This document shows positions 34,401-44,790 of a stretch of 64,000 bases of DNA, one piece after another (the stretch's first letter is position 1; each line of letters starts with the position of its first letter). Source of the stretch: Myrica gale (Eukaryota > Streptophyta > Magnoliopsida > Fagales > Myricaceae); the NCBI GenBank assembly GCA_963930655.1, contig OZ005603.1:13539001-13603000 (forward strand). The letters run 5' to 3'. The position numbers were made by a program, and so were the translations under genes. Under the pieces are notes generated by a model. The model was not told where the DNA came from, did not search any database, and saw only the letters and a list, made by a program, of their open reading frames with translations.

Positions 34401-37400
34401 TCTTGTACTATTTCTCTGAATCTGAATGATTGCGGTTAATTACTATTAAGTCTGAAAAATTGGGTCAAACTGGGTATCATATTTTATTAACAGAGCTATG
34501 GCCTGCATTATTCATGTCTATTTGACATGGTCTTGGAGAAAGCCTGGAGGGTACACTCCTGCTGGCTTTTTGCTGTTTTTATTTCACTTTGTTTCGATAT
34601 CCCTATCATGTTATGAACTTTCTTTATTATTGCTTGTAGGCTAATTTAATCATGTCATTGTCTTTAGGTGGCCAGCCTTCTGCATGATGATGTCTTGGAT
34701 GATGCAGATACGAGACGTGGTATTGGGTCATTAAATTGTGTTATGGGCAATAAGGTACATATTTTCTCTTGAACTGGTCAATTTTTCCTTTTCTATTTTT
34801 GGTGAGATAAATTCAGAATGTCTTCATTTTATCTATGTTTTTAGTGGGGAGATTCTTTTTTTTTTTTTTAATTCAAAAGATAGTATGCTGCATCAGGGGT
34901 TTTTCCCTGGGCAAAACGTTACTAGCTTGTTTATTTCCCTCTGTGATATTTAGTTACTCTAAGTGGTGGAGTAATGTAGTATAATTTGTTGTTCCTTGCC
35001 AATTATTTGTAATACAGTTAGCTGTATTAGCAGGAGATTTTCTGCTCTCTCGAGCTTGCGTGGCACTCGCCTCATTGGAAAACACGGAGGTATCTTGTTT
35101 ATTTCATATTAATGAACATGTGAAACTAGATTGAGCAATGATACAGATGTATACAGTTCTCTTTTTTCAACTCATTCCCTTTGCCATCACTGCGTATCAC
35201 TAGGTTGTATCATTGCTGGCAAAAGTTGTGGAGCATCTTGTGACAGGTGAAACCATGCAAATGACTACTACAGCTGAACAACGTTGTAGGTATCCTGCTC
35301 CACTATTTCCATCATATTTATAAATTTTGTTTGTTTCGTAAATTACTGTTTCGGTTATCTGTATTCAAAATACTGTAACCAACCCAATAATTTGTGTCCC
35401 ATTAGGAGGGCTCGTGAATGTAAGCGTCATGTGGCAAGTAATGGGCAAATTGGGTGTCTTGCCCGAAACTAGGGATTAATAATCCATACTTCAAAATAGT
35501 TGTAGTAGAAATTTATATCAGTAGTTCAATTAACAGGAAAGAAGAAAAGCTTTAGTAAGTATAGTAGGTGCTGCTCTCACTACTGCAGTGAAGTGGTTTA
35601 CGCCACTGTAATTGTAGCTGTTAACCATGGGGGTAGTTTGGTATTTTGACTTCTTACAGATAGGATTCCTAGTTTATATTGTTTTTGTGATAACGTGGTA
35701 TTCTTTGGCGATTGCAGCATGGAATATTATATGGAGAAAACATATTACAAGACGGCATCATTAATTTCAAACAGCTGCAAGGCAATTGCCCTTCTTGCTG
35801 GGCAGACTGCAGAAGTTGCAATTTTGGCTTATGAGTATGGGAGAAATCTGGTTTGTAAATCTTATTATTACTTGAATGTTAATTACTTCAAAAATCATTC
35901 CTTTTTATTTCTGAGTCAGTATACCCAAAAGTAGAAGTTTAGACTTGAATGGAATTATAGAATTTGTTTCCATCCTCACCTCAAGTTGCTAGGCTCTAGT
36001 TCTATTTTAAGCTCTCGTTATGTTTTAAACTCAGGATGCATCTAAACTCGATATGGGTTTGTGGGCTGAAATCTATGCTTCTATCATATGCAGCTTGATT
36101 TCAGGCTGTAGTAGATCAAGATGATTTTCCTTTATGTATATAGTCTGAACTGAAGACTAACATTGCTTTATGCTCAACTTATCGTAAAACATGTTTTGAT
36201 TTTTTGTTGCATGTAATCAAGTACATGGGTTTGGCTCCTTTATTGGTATTGTAGTTGTTGCAATTAAGTTCTGTTGCTAACTGCTAGATAGACCGAATAT
36301 AGGACACTGCTGTGTTATATGAAAGACCATCTCTTGTTAGATTGAAATCCTATCAGCAGTCGCGTACCTTGATTGTCATGCCGTTAGGTATATAGGGCCT
36401 GGAATGGTTCTGAACCGGTTTCCTCCTTTCCTTTCTCTCTGGAGAAGTTTAAGATGGTCTATCTTTATGATTAGAGCTGACCTTGGATCTGTTTTCTTTT
36501 TCACAGGGATTGGCATTTCAATTGATAGATGATGTTCTTGATTTCACGGGCACATCAGCATCCCTTGGAAAGGGTTCTTTATCTGATATCCGCCATGTAA
36601 TTCACTCTATCCTTTTTTTGATATCTAGGGGAATCTATCCCTGTTCACCATTGGACTTGTCTCCTTTTTCCTTCCCCGTCCTCACTTGCGTAGACTATCA
36701 AATTTATGCCAACAATGGTTGACTTAAAAGTTCTCACTGCTAAATTGTAACCATTCAGACGACTTAGCTTAAATATTGATAAGTTATTTCTTTCTAGTCG
36801 AAAATTGCTTGAGGTGCAGGGTTTCATGAAATCACCTCAGTCCTGATCATACTTCTTTGCTGATAAATGTGAAACTAATAGAGAAATGATGAATTGTCTG
36901 GATGGATGGAGTCTTCATAACCGGGAGGTGGCCTTGACCTCTTCGATGAGATCTCCCTAAAGGAAGGCATTCTTGATGTCTAACTGGGATGAGAGTTGGG
37001 CTATTGCTGAATATAAGCAATGCGAATGTTACCACTTTGAGCAACTGAACTAGTCTTGACATAATATGGACCAAATAAGAGTTATACTTAAATTAAATAA
37101 GGGGGTATCCACCTAGGGGATAAAATTTTGCTATTTTTCTCTTTTTCACAGCAAATGAAGAGATGTATTGAAATTTTTTTATTGGATTTGAATCCATCGG
37201 GACTGACGGGGCTCAAACTTGCAGATCCCGCCTTGACAGGGTCATGCTCTGACTAATTGAACTACAATCCCGAGGAAATAAAGTGTACATCACCCATATT
37301 CTTATGATTTCATTCTAACCTTTTCTATTTTTTCAATTGGATATTCCATAGATATATCAGGATGGTCATGGTGTCACAAATTCTACGGTTGTGGTTCTTT

Positions 37401-39638
37401 TGTAGGTTGGTCAAAGTGACATTGTGTATCATAACTTGTTAATTAGGTCTATGTTTACGGGAAATTTTACTGACTTTCTTAAAGCAACAGCGTCCTAGAT
37501 AGTTACCATTGTTTAGTACTGAGAGGAAAACTAGCACAGTGAATCTCTGTATTACATTCTTTTGATTTTTGGTAAATTAAGACTGTCACTTCCCAAATAG
37601 TTGAGATGAGTCTCAGTCCAGTGGCATATGATTGAAACAAAATAAGATGCTCAGGCCTTAAACATAGGGCTTGTAAGGTTCTTACATACTATGGCTTTAA
37701 GTCAAGTTAAAAAAACAAAATACGTCAAAATTGTAAGTGCCATTTCCTCTTAGTGACAAGAAGTCTGTCCCCCAACAACATGCTAGATACCTATCTTCAT
37801 TTAGATGCCCAACAACATGCTAGATGCCTATTACTCATTCCTACTATTTAACCTTACTTTGGACTATATTGTTAACAATTCCTTTCAACAAATATCTGCT
37901 ATATTTATGGTGCCATTGTCACTACAGCAGTTGATCTAGGGGTCAGACTGGTGACCCATTACCTGTCAGTTTCCTGGATCAATGAACGATCCTGGTTTTC
38001 TTACATTGCTCTCTTAACTACTTGTTTATGCTGCTAAATTTTGATACTTTTTGGGTACAGCATGCTAGATGCCTATCTTCATTTAGATCGGGAAAATCCT
38101 ACGGTTTTATGAAACCATGTGCTATGGCTCGAATCCGTATATAGCATAGCATTTTTCATACTTAGATTAACTTTACGTCAATCGCCTCTATTATGATAAA
38201 ATGCACTTTTTTTTTGCTATCATCATTTTAACAAAGTAAGTGGATAAACTTTTGTAGGGGATAATAACTGCTCCAATACTGTTTGCTATGGAAGAGTTCC
38301 CTCAGCTGCATACAGTTGTTGAACAGGGTTTTGATGACCCTGCAAATGTCGATCTTGTAAGTCCTGTTTTGAAAATGTACTTATTTTAGTTTATCAATTG
38401 ACTGCTGTACATGATCTATGATGCTAGTCCATGTTGCATGCTGAAGCTACTTGAGACCATATACGAAGATTCTACTCTTTCGTTCTCGTTTAAGTTGTCT
38501 GAAACCGTTTGGCTTGGTACAGTTCACATTGCATCTTACATTGACATTGGATGCATGTAGCTATCAACCGGTTTCAAAACCCTCTGCAGCAGACCACAGG
38601 ATTTAAGATTTCCATCAACTTTCTATAAGACAGTTTTTTGTTCTCTTCTTTTTTTTTTTACACAGTTTTGAGTGCCGGTCATGTTTGTGAAACGAAACAG
38701 ATTAAAAAATTCTCCATGCCAAACATAATCAACTGAAAATCTTCACTACTTTTTCACAAAATCCACTAAAACTCGTAATCTACCTCAATTTTCACAACAA
38801 CAACAACCTCTATGTCAACGTGTGATGGAAAACATTGACTTTCAAACAAAAGGCGAACGTTGTTTTTTTGGGACAGCCATAGATGTTTCTGTTCTTATTT
38901 TGAATATCCAGTCATTTTTAGTGCTTTCCATACATAAGTCACTGCTTTAGCATTATATTGAAAGAAATATTACGTTGGGTGACATAGGTTTTCCATCAGA
39001 GATATGGCCTTGAATTCCTGATAAACCACGACTGTTTATTTCCCACAGTTTTAGGACTTATCTTCATTTTTAGTCATCTTACTTCGCGATTACTCGTCAT
39101 CTACAAACAATTTCCATTTCCTTGATTCGGCTAGTTCAAGGGCACCTTTCTTAATCAAAGCTGCCGAGAATGATTCTGAATCTACCTATACATGGTCACA
39201 GTTAAACTGAATAATGGATCATGTTTTCTAGCAAGCTCCCTCTGATATGTGCAATTGGATGTATTAGAATTAGGCTCTTTTCCTTTTTATTTTCTTGAAA
39301 CTGGATCTGTAGGTTGTTTGGATCTATTATCTATCTGCATTATTTTGATCTGCAAATATCTTTATGAAACTTGCAATCTTGTACATAAAATGTCAAAATG
39401 GACCATTGTCGTACTGGATGCATTTACCAAAAGTTGATCTCTACGTTAACAAAATTAGGCTCTTGAATACCTTGGGAAGAGTCGTGGAATACAGAAAGCG
39501 AGGGAGCTAGCCACGAAGCATGCCAACCTTGCTGCAGCAGCAATTGATTCTCTCCCTTATAGCGATGATGAGGAGGTAAGAAGATCAAGGAGGGCACTCG
39601 TAGATCTCACCCAAATAGTCATCACCAGAACAAAGTGA
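25471..39638 (+). CDS. Long-chain polyprenyl (solanesyl-type) diphosphate synthase, mitochondrial SPS3/GPS1-like
   Basis: Exons: 25471-25608, 26387-26479, 29618-29698, 29955-30026, 31740-31871, 34668-34754, 35018-35089, 35204-35289, 35718-35850, 36507-36596, 38258-38356, 39459-39638. Their phases fit and give 420 residues. Trans-prenyltransferases of this family extend allylic diphosphates with isopentenyl diphosphate; SPS3-type enzymes make the ubiquinone side chain. Both Asp-rich motifs are intact: DDVLDD at residues 179-184 (34686-34703) and DDVLD at 306-310 (36528-36542). GKRFRPT and the Lys-rich GKGSLSDIRHG segment (split by an intron) are also present. The basic, Ser/Arg-rich first ~40 residues suit a mitochondrial presequence. 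Length and sequence agree with Arabidopsis At2g34630. The introns are loaded with insertions, yet all splice sites look sound, so the gene is probably expressed. Confidence 0.93.
27525..27835 (-). mobile_element. Short 5'-truncated LINE tail in intron 2
   Basis: The segment from 'aataagtaagccaatctcattag' onward is a diverged copy of the end of the neighbouring LINE fragment (27920 onward). Both share 'ctcattagaaaaa', 'gcaccgagtt' and 'caaagacaccgcc/cacc'. The minus-strand A-tail appears as plus-strand poly-T on the left. Similar 'ttgatga' sequences lie on both sides (27511-27518 and 27800-27808), as a target duplication might. Confidence 0.6.
27920..29040 (-). mobile_element. 5'-truncated LINE with zf-RVT coding relic in intron 2
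   Basis: The minus strand (29018-28270) encodes the region downstream of the reverse transcriptase in plant L1 elements. It shows W-rich motifs such as LWRRVIAEKYG, IRFWHDVWCG and the later DGKFFVKSMYG of the zf-RVT segment. Frames shift near 28640 and 28440. The 3' end lies at about 27920, with a poly-T (minus-strand poly-A) tract. Orientation is opposite to the host gene. Confidence 0.75.
31312..31569 (+). mobile_element. tRNA-derived SINE with target duplication in intron 4
   Basis: The repeats gttatgccaa (31302-31311) and gttatgctaa (31570-31579) flank it, one mismatch. The head has box A (tagctcaaatgg, 31319-31330) and box B (ggttcgaaacc, 31369-31379) of a tRNA-like pol III promoter, and a second box-A-like 'tagcttagttggga' follows. 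The tail is T-rich. Length 258 bp is normal for plant SINEs. Confidence 0.7.
31681..31716 (+). repeat. Partial duplication of exon 5 start including its splice acceptor
   Basis: The stretch 'caggttatattattgatgg' onward to 'gaatgtg' repeats the acceptor and first ~33 nt of exon 5 (31737-31772) with a few substitutions, 56 bp upstream. It keeps an AG acceptor followed by an in-frame V-I-L-L-M-A-T-A-L-N-V and then TAA. Use of this acceptor would truncate the synthase. Confidence 0.8.
32386..32784. mobile_element. Mutator-like MITE, 399 bp, in intron 5
   Basis: A perfect 9-bp duplication ctcactttg (32377-32385 and 32785-32793) flanks the element. The ends are ggggaaaatacactttccacc and its near reverse complement. 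The arms contain serial copies of 'acattgcacc(c)tcaaactacca', so the element is a palindrome of tandem repeats. No coding sequence. Confidence 0.85.
33040..33960 (+). repeat. Cluster of diverged TRIM/LTR-like repeat units in intron 5
   Basis: Three to four diverged units share 'attataacatggactagtcttttgag', 'gcaaatgggg/tggctag.attccctt' and 'tgtaacactgaggta.tatag.acaatgtag'. The first is followed by tggtatcagagc (33234-33245), a match to the methionine-tRNA primer binding site of plant LTR elements. No protein coding. This fits a miniature LTR element with tandem or nested copies; exact LTR borders could not be set. Confidence 0.5.
36850..37080 (-). pseudogene. Small copia reverse-transcriptase fragment in intron 10
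   Basis: On the minus strand the segment reads, with frame changes, QLDIKNAFL and GDLIEEV followed by a PPGY-like piece. This is the conserved start of the Ty1/copia reverse transcriptase. Only ~75 codons remain and no LTR is nearby. Confidence 0.5.
37198..37271 (-). pseudogene. Plastid trnD-GUC pseudogene within a nuclear plastid-DNA insertion
   Basis: The minus strand reads as a tRNA with acceptor arm gggattg/cagtccc, D-arm 'agttcaattagtcagagc', anticodon loop 'tgtcaag' (GUC, Asp) and a T-arm ending 'gagccccgtcagtcccg'. It matches the plastid Asp tRNA as I know it apart from about seven changes, including box B (agtttgagccc). The flanks (about 37120-37350, e.g. 'gatggattcaaatccaata' on the minus strand) also look plastid-like. 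It sits in intron 10 of the synthase gene, antisense, and is very unlikely to be active. Confidence 0.7.
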
Positions 39639-40860
39639 CATACAAGGATTGTAATTCACAACAACAAAGAAGACTTTGTACGTCCTCTCATAGATTCTGT
39701 ATTTCGTGGGATAAAAGGCCTTTGTTTTGATCAATATTCTTTCAATCATTTCAATTTTTTTTATTCAATAATTCTCTGGGAAACTACTCTTGTAAATTAC
39801 ATGATCCGGAGTAACACGAAACAGTAGATTCCTACAAAATCTGCTTCGATTATGTAACAATCTCACATTGGTTAAGAAAGCATCTAGATGGTTTTATATA
39901 AGCTTGGAGGCACCTCCACTTGAAAAACCGGCTTATGTAACAATCCCACATTGGTTAGGAAAACATCTAGCCAATGTGAGATTGTTACAAATTATGTGCC
40001 CGAGATTAGTTGCTTCTTACAAAGTGTCTTGGTTGCATTGGTCTTGAGGTAGATCTTGAAGTTAGCTCTATTCCTGTGGTTGGACTTGAAAGTATTTGGA
40101 GTTATGCTTAAGCATGTTAGGGTTCATGTCCAAAGGAGAGTTTCCTTAATTATATATTTCACATCTTCATGCCATCGTGCGGGTTATTTTTTTCTTGGGA
40201 AATTATGTCACCCTTCTTGTTGTTTGTTTTATTAGTATTTTCTGCGTCAGGATCCGAGTTTGTGGAATTTAAGATCTTAAATATCGGTCTCATTTTCTGT
40301 CAATATCTTTAAGCTAGCAGAGAATGATGCAAAAGGAAATATGTCTTCTAGTGTAATTAGAAATAAAAATATAAAAAACAAAAGTAAAAAGGAAAAAAAA
40401 AATGATTTGTGGGTCGGAGAGACGACCCCTGTGCGTGGGGAGAAACAAACTGAAGAAAGTAGAAGATTTCAATTATAAGTGGGTTTGAGCTTGAAGGCTC
40501 TAGATAATTGTTTCACCAAAATTCTTTCTAATTTGTTATCCGAAGTCAGATTCGGAGAGAAGGATATTATACATTCAATGTATGATGCCTCACTTTTCAA
40601 AGAGGATCCTGATCTATTTTTGTAATTTATATTGATTTTTTTTGTGCGAGGATCCTCATCCATTTTCGCAATTTATATTAATACTTTTTGGTATGGACTA
40701 ATGTTTTATTCAATTTCTTATTTGAGATAGACTATGTTTCATTTGCTTAGATTATTTGCAAAATTCTCTCATTTCGCGTCGATGCTGTAAGGAGTGAGTT
40801 ATAGTCCATTTTTGTCGGTCTCTAGTTATTGAAATCTTATTAGTTTGACATCAAGGGATG
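39639..40860. other. Intergenic region between synthase gene and the nested LINE
   Basis: This holds the synthase 3' UTR and AT-rich DNA without genes. A repeat block at 39856-39994 has two direct copies of 'tgtaacaatc(t/c)cacattggtta' and an inverted copy, 'ccaatgtgagattgttaca'. The 14-mer gacatcaagggatg at 40847-40860 is the left target duplication of the LINE. Confidence 0.6.
39856..39994. repeat. LTR/TRIM-like fragment with direct and inverted copies
   Basis: A ~20-bp unit (tgtaacaatctcacattgg) occurs at 39856, again at about 39936 and inverted at about 39974-39993. 'ttttatataagc' between the first two copies resembles an LTR TATA box. The second and third copies could form a hairpin. 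Confidence 0.55.
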
Positions 40861-42896
40861 AGCTTTCGTAGATAAGTCATAAAAGAATGCTCTCCGTACG
40901 CCACAAGCAACTTTTCAGCTTTTTGCATTTTCCCCACGGTGGGGTCTTTTCTGCTGCCTACCGTAGGAGACAACTGCCACCTAGAGCGGCGATGGAGGCG
41001 CCGTGCCACTGTCCTTCTTCCGGCAAATTGTCGGCCGTGGTTTTGATCTTGTGGCTGGTTGCCAAGTTTTGCCTACAAATATCCCCTGCTCATGCTCCAT
41101 TCCTCACATTGATTTCCTTGCTCTTCCAGTATTGTTTGATCTCTCCACCTAATCTCATTCGGCGTTGGTTGGTCCTTGATATGGCTGATTTAAGTCAGGA
41201 GATGAAACACATTATCCAAAAAACTGGGGATCTATGGCACGACACCATACCCATCACCTGGGAGGATACATATGGCGCCCTAGAGTCCTTCACTGGTTTT
41301 GGTAAGTAAGTGGGTCTCTCAACTTAAGATTTCCATCTTATCTTTGTGTGGTATTGCTAAGGTTGAGTGGCCTTTTGCGAAGAATTTTCTGGTGAATCGT
41401 TAGCTCCCAATATCTTTCTTTTTGAGTTTTACTGCCTGAAAATTAGAGAAAAGGTGTAACCGTCAGCCTTGGACTTTCAAAGGGCATGTCATGATCCTTA
41501 AGCCATGGCCTCCCGGGCTTGGATGGCAAGAGATTGACATGAACATCCTTCCATTGTGGGTTCAGATCCATGGAGTCCCTCTAAATCGTGCCAATGATAT
41601 ATTTGCCAGGAATATTGGAGGAGCTATTGGGGATTTCATTGAGGTCGATAAAAGGAAAGGGCGTCGGGCACGGGTGCTTCCCTTTTTACGGGTTAAGGTG
41701 TTGTTTGATGTTATGAAACCTCTTCCTGCAGGCTATCTTTTACCACGCATTGATCTTGAGCCTCCGCAGATTCATTTTAAATATGAAAGAATCTCAGGTT
41801 TTTGTTATGGTTGTGGGCGCCTCGGGCATGTTAAAGTTGCCTGTTCTGAGAACAATGAGGTGGAGGAAGGGAAATTTGCTATAGGCCCCTGGATGAAAGT
41901 TGACGGTGGCAATGGAGGGTATAATGGTGTCTTGGCTCCCATCGTGGAAAATTAATCTGCTTTACGGCCTTATCTGAATTCCTCGTAGAGCTCCGAAGGG
42001 AATCTGCTACCACCCACTTCTCCTCTCCAGCAACGCGAGGGAAACAACCAGTATTGTTGACCGCCGGTGCCCTGGAGGGTAACGGCCAAGCTACTACCGG
42101 GTCCCCGCTTGGAAGGGTGTCCAGCCTTGGATTTCCCAACAACCCTCCTGACCCACGCAAGATTAGTGATGATGTGTCATCTCTGTCAGAGCCGCATTTC
42201 GTAGATCCTCAGGTGAAGTCAAATGGGAAATGCTACACGTCCCGAATTTTGTCCCGAATTGTGTCCCGAAAGTGACGTGGCAGTATTTGTAAGCTGACCG
42301 CTACTTCAATTCGTAAGCTGACCCGGTTTGTAAATAAAGACCGCTCCTCATTTACGAAATTTAAACCGGCCGGGTGAAATCCCCAATTTGAAATCCTCAT
42401 TTGAAATCTCCATTTGAAATCCCTAGTCAAGCTCTCCTCCGAGCGAGCTCTCTCCTCTCTCCCAGTCGATTTCACCGTCGTCTATATCCGATGCAGTCAA
42501 ATAAACACTTGGTCTTTTGTAATGCACCTTCGTTGTGTTTTCGCTTAGTTTTTGTTTAAAAGTCGATCCCCACCTTGCAAGCTTCACGTTTTACCTGCTT
42601 GGCTTTAACTTTAAGGATATTCTGCCTCCAACTCCAAGCACTTGTAGCCCGCAAGTAGGGCCTTGATCTATAAGAGCCCACACCTCATAATTCTCGTACT
42701 TCCACCACAAACTAAAAATTAGAGGATGAATCGCTCAAAGACTCGGGCTCCAGGGACCATACCCTTCTCTTGGGAAGACAAGCCCGGTGTCTCCAAGGTT
42801 ACACAACGAGAGTGCCTCGGTGAAGAGGACTTCGTGCTTAAGCGATTTAAATGCTGCGATTACGAGAAATTAGGGTTTGCGGGGGAGGATTACGAA

Positions 42897-43648
42897 GATG
42901 GATGAGCAGCGTGGTGATGAGCTTTGGGGATGGGAGTCAGGGGCTCTTGGATTACCCACCTTCCTGACGGGTCTTGGTGCTGACGCTTACGAAGCCCAGC
43001 TTGGGGCCGAGACAACGAAGCCCAGCTTGGCCGTGGCCTTCTTTCTCCCAGGTCAATTCCTCTCTTCCTCTTTTCGGATACTGTGTTACTTCTCGCAATT
43101 TGTTATTTGATGCGTGCTTAATGAGTTCCAATCCTATCCAATTTGAGTTGGAAAGGCAAATTATTTATTTATTTTAGAAATTTGAGTTGTAGCAGGGGTT
43201 CATGGAATGAACCCAAGAGAGTGCAAGGGCTGGAGAGTGCAGGGGTTCATGGAATGTTATGCTTTGTGGGGCATGCCTGAACCCATTTGTTTTATACATG
43301 ATGGGCTGATGCACATTTTCGCTTGATAGGTTACATTTGGTTGGGGGCATGCACTTGCACAGATTGAAGATGGGAATTTGTTTGGCTGGGGTTATTCAGC
43401 TGATGCTAGGTTAGGGAAGGTGGGTGTATCTATGGAGAGGTCTCCTCTGGATTTGAGTATGGGCGTGTCAGAGAACAACGGCCAATTCGCAAGCTCCATG
43501 TTCGAAGCTGCTGAGAAGCTGGTTTTTGAAGGAATGGAGAAGGAGGAAAACATGCCAATTGTCTGGGAACGTTGTTTAGTAGAAGAACTACATGGTGTTG
43601 AAGTGGTAGACATTGCGTGTGGGCTTGATCATTCATTAGTCTGTTGCC
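42897..43648 (+). pseudogene. Captured RCC1-family gene fragment inside the MULE
   Basis: An ATG at 42897 starts 'MDEQRGDELWGWESGA', an RCC1-repeat-like beginning. The frame runs to a donor at about 43052, a ~277-nt intron follows, and at 43330 an exon resumes after an AG. That exon encodes TFGWGHALAQIEDG, LFGWGYSADARLG and later VVDIACGLDHSLV, the GWG and CG.DHS signatures of RCC1 beta-propeller blades. It stops at a GTAAGT donor (43649) followed by unrelated DNA. Only two short exons of a multi-exon gene are present. The retained intron shows DNA-level capture. Confidence 0.75.
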
Positions 43649-43859
43649 GTAAGTGATAGTTGTATAAACTTAAGTGCATGTGGAGATGTAAAATGGGCAT
43701 ATTTATAGTTCAAAAAAGGAAGATAGGAATCTGAATATGCTTTATGGACATACGAATCATATTTCTCAAAGTACATAGGGTGGGTCTTTTGTTGTTTTAT
43801 AGCCAAATAACTCATATTTCTCAAAGTACACCAGAAAGTAGGTGACTTTCAAATCGAAC

Positions 43860-44790
43860 AAATCTGAATATGCTTTATGGACATATGAATAAGAAAATCA
43901 GGATTTGCTGCGAACTTTTCAGGTAGTTTTCTCATAATGTGCCACAAACAATATCTATGTCGTGTCGTGTTGCCGAAAACTATTTCAATTGCATTCTTCA
44001 TGGCCCTAGCCTGATCAGTTAAGATTGCACCTGGAGCTTTACCATTCATACAACCCAACCAGGTTTCAAACAACCAAGCAAAGGTGTCTGTATCCTCATT
44101 TGATATAAGTGCTGCCCCAAAAAGCATTGACTGACCATGGTGATTCACACCTACAAAAGGAGCGAATGACATGTCATATCTATTGGTCAAGTACGTCGTG
44201 TCAAATGAATACATCCCCAAAATATTCATATGCTGCTCTACTTCGTGCACCAGCCCAAAACACATTTTGCAACCGACAATCGTCATCCATATCCATCACA
44301 TAGTAGAAGTCAGGATTTTTCTTTTGCATTCTACTAAAATAGTCTCTAAGTGTTTGACCACCTCCTTTACCCAACCAAAGCTCTCTTGCCTTGTTAATAA
44401 AATTTCGACAATCTTTCTCTCCGAAGGAGAGATTTTCATACCCCCACATTTCAACAACAAGAGATCCAAAATTCTTATTTGCACGGATTCCAGCTCTGTC
44501 ATTTATATCTAGCCTTCTTTTCACAGAAGCTTCTATTTGCCTATGACATTTCATTAACCTTGCTTTGAATGGGCTTAGACTATGGTTATGTTCAATCACA
44601 ACCTTTTTCAACATCCATTGTCCAGTGGCACATAACACTGCATAAATCCTGGCTAAGCAATTCGTTTTAATTGTTGTTGGCACAACATCAGTTTTCGCTT
44701 TTCTTTGTTTGCCTTCACGAATACATGTATAAGTTACGTGGGTGAGAACCCCCTCACTTCTTCTGTTGCCTCTTTTTACCACTGCAAACC
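43860..44790 (-). pseudogene. MULE transposase relic (FAR1/FHY3-type)
   Basis: On the minus strand 44782-44201 encodes a FAR1-type DNA-binding part (TNCLARIYAVL, WMLKKVVIEHNHSL, then NFINKARELWLGKG). After a frame change near 44270, 44286-43890 encodes the catalytic MULE domain (YSFDTTYLTNRYDMSFAPFVGVNH in pieces, FGAALISNEDTDTFAWLF, AILTDQARAMKNAI, HRYCLWHIMRKLPEKF). The C-terminal SWIM zinc finger is absent and the frame is lost beyond 43890, so the protein cannot be complete. Confidence 0.82.

Noticed and set aside
37198..37271. Functional tRNA-Asp gene
   Set aside because: Several stem and box-B changes, antisense in an intron, plastid-like flanks; a decayed plastid copy explains it better.
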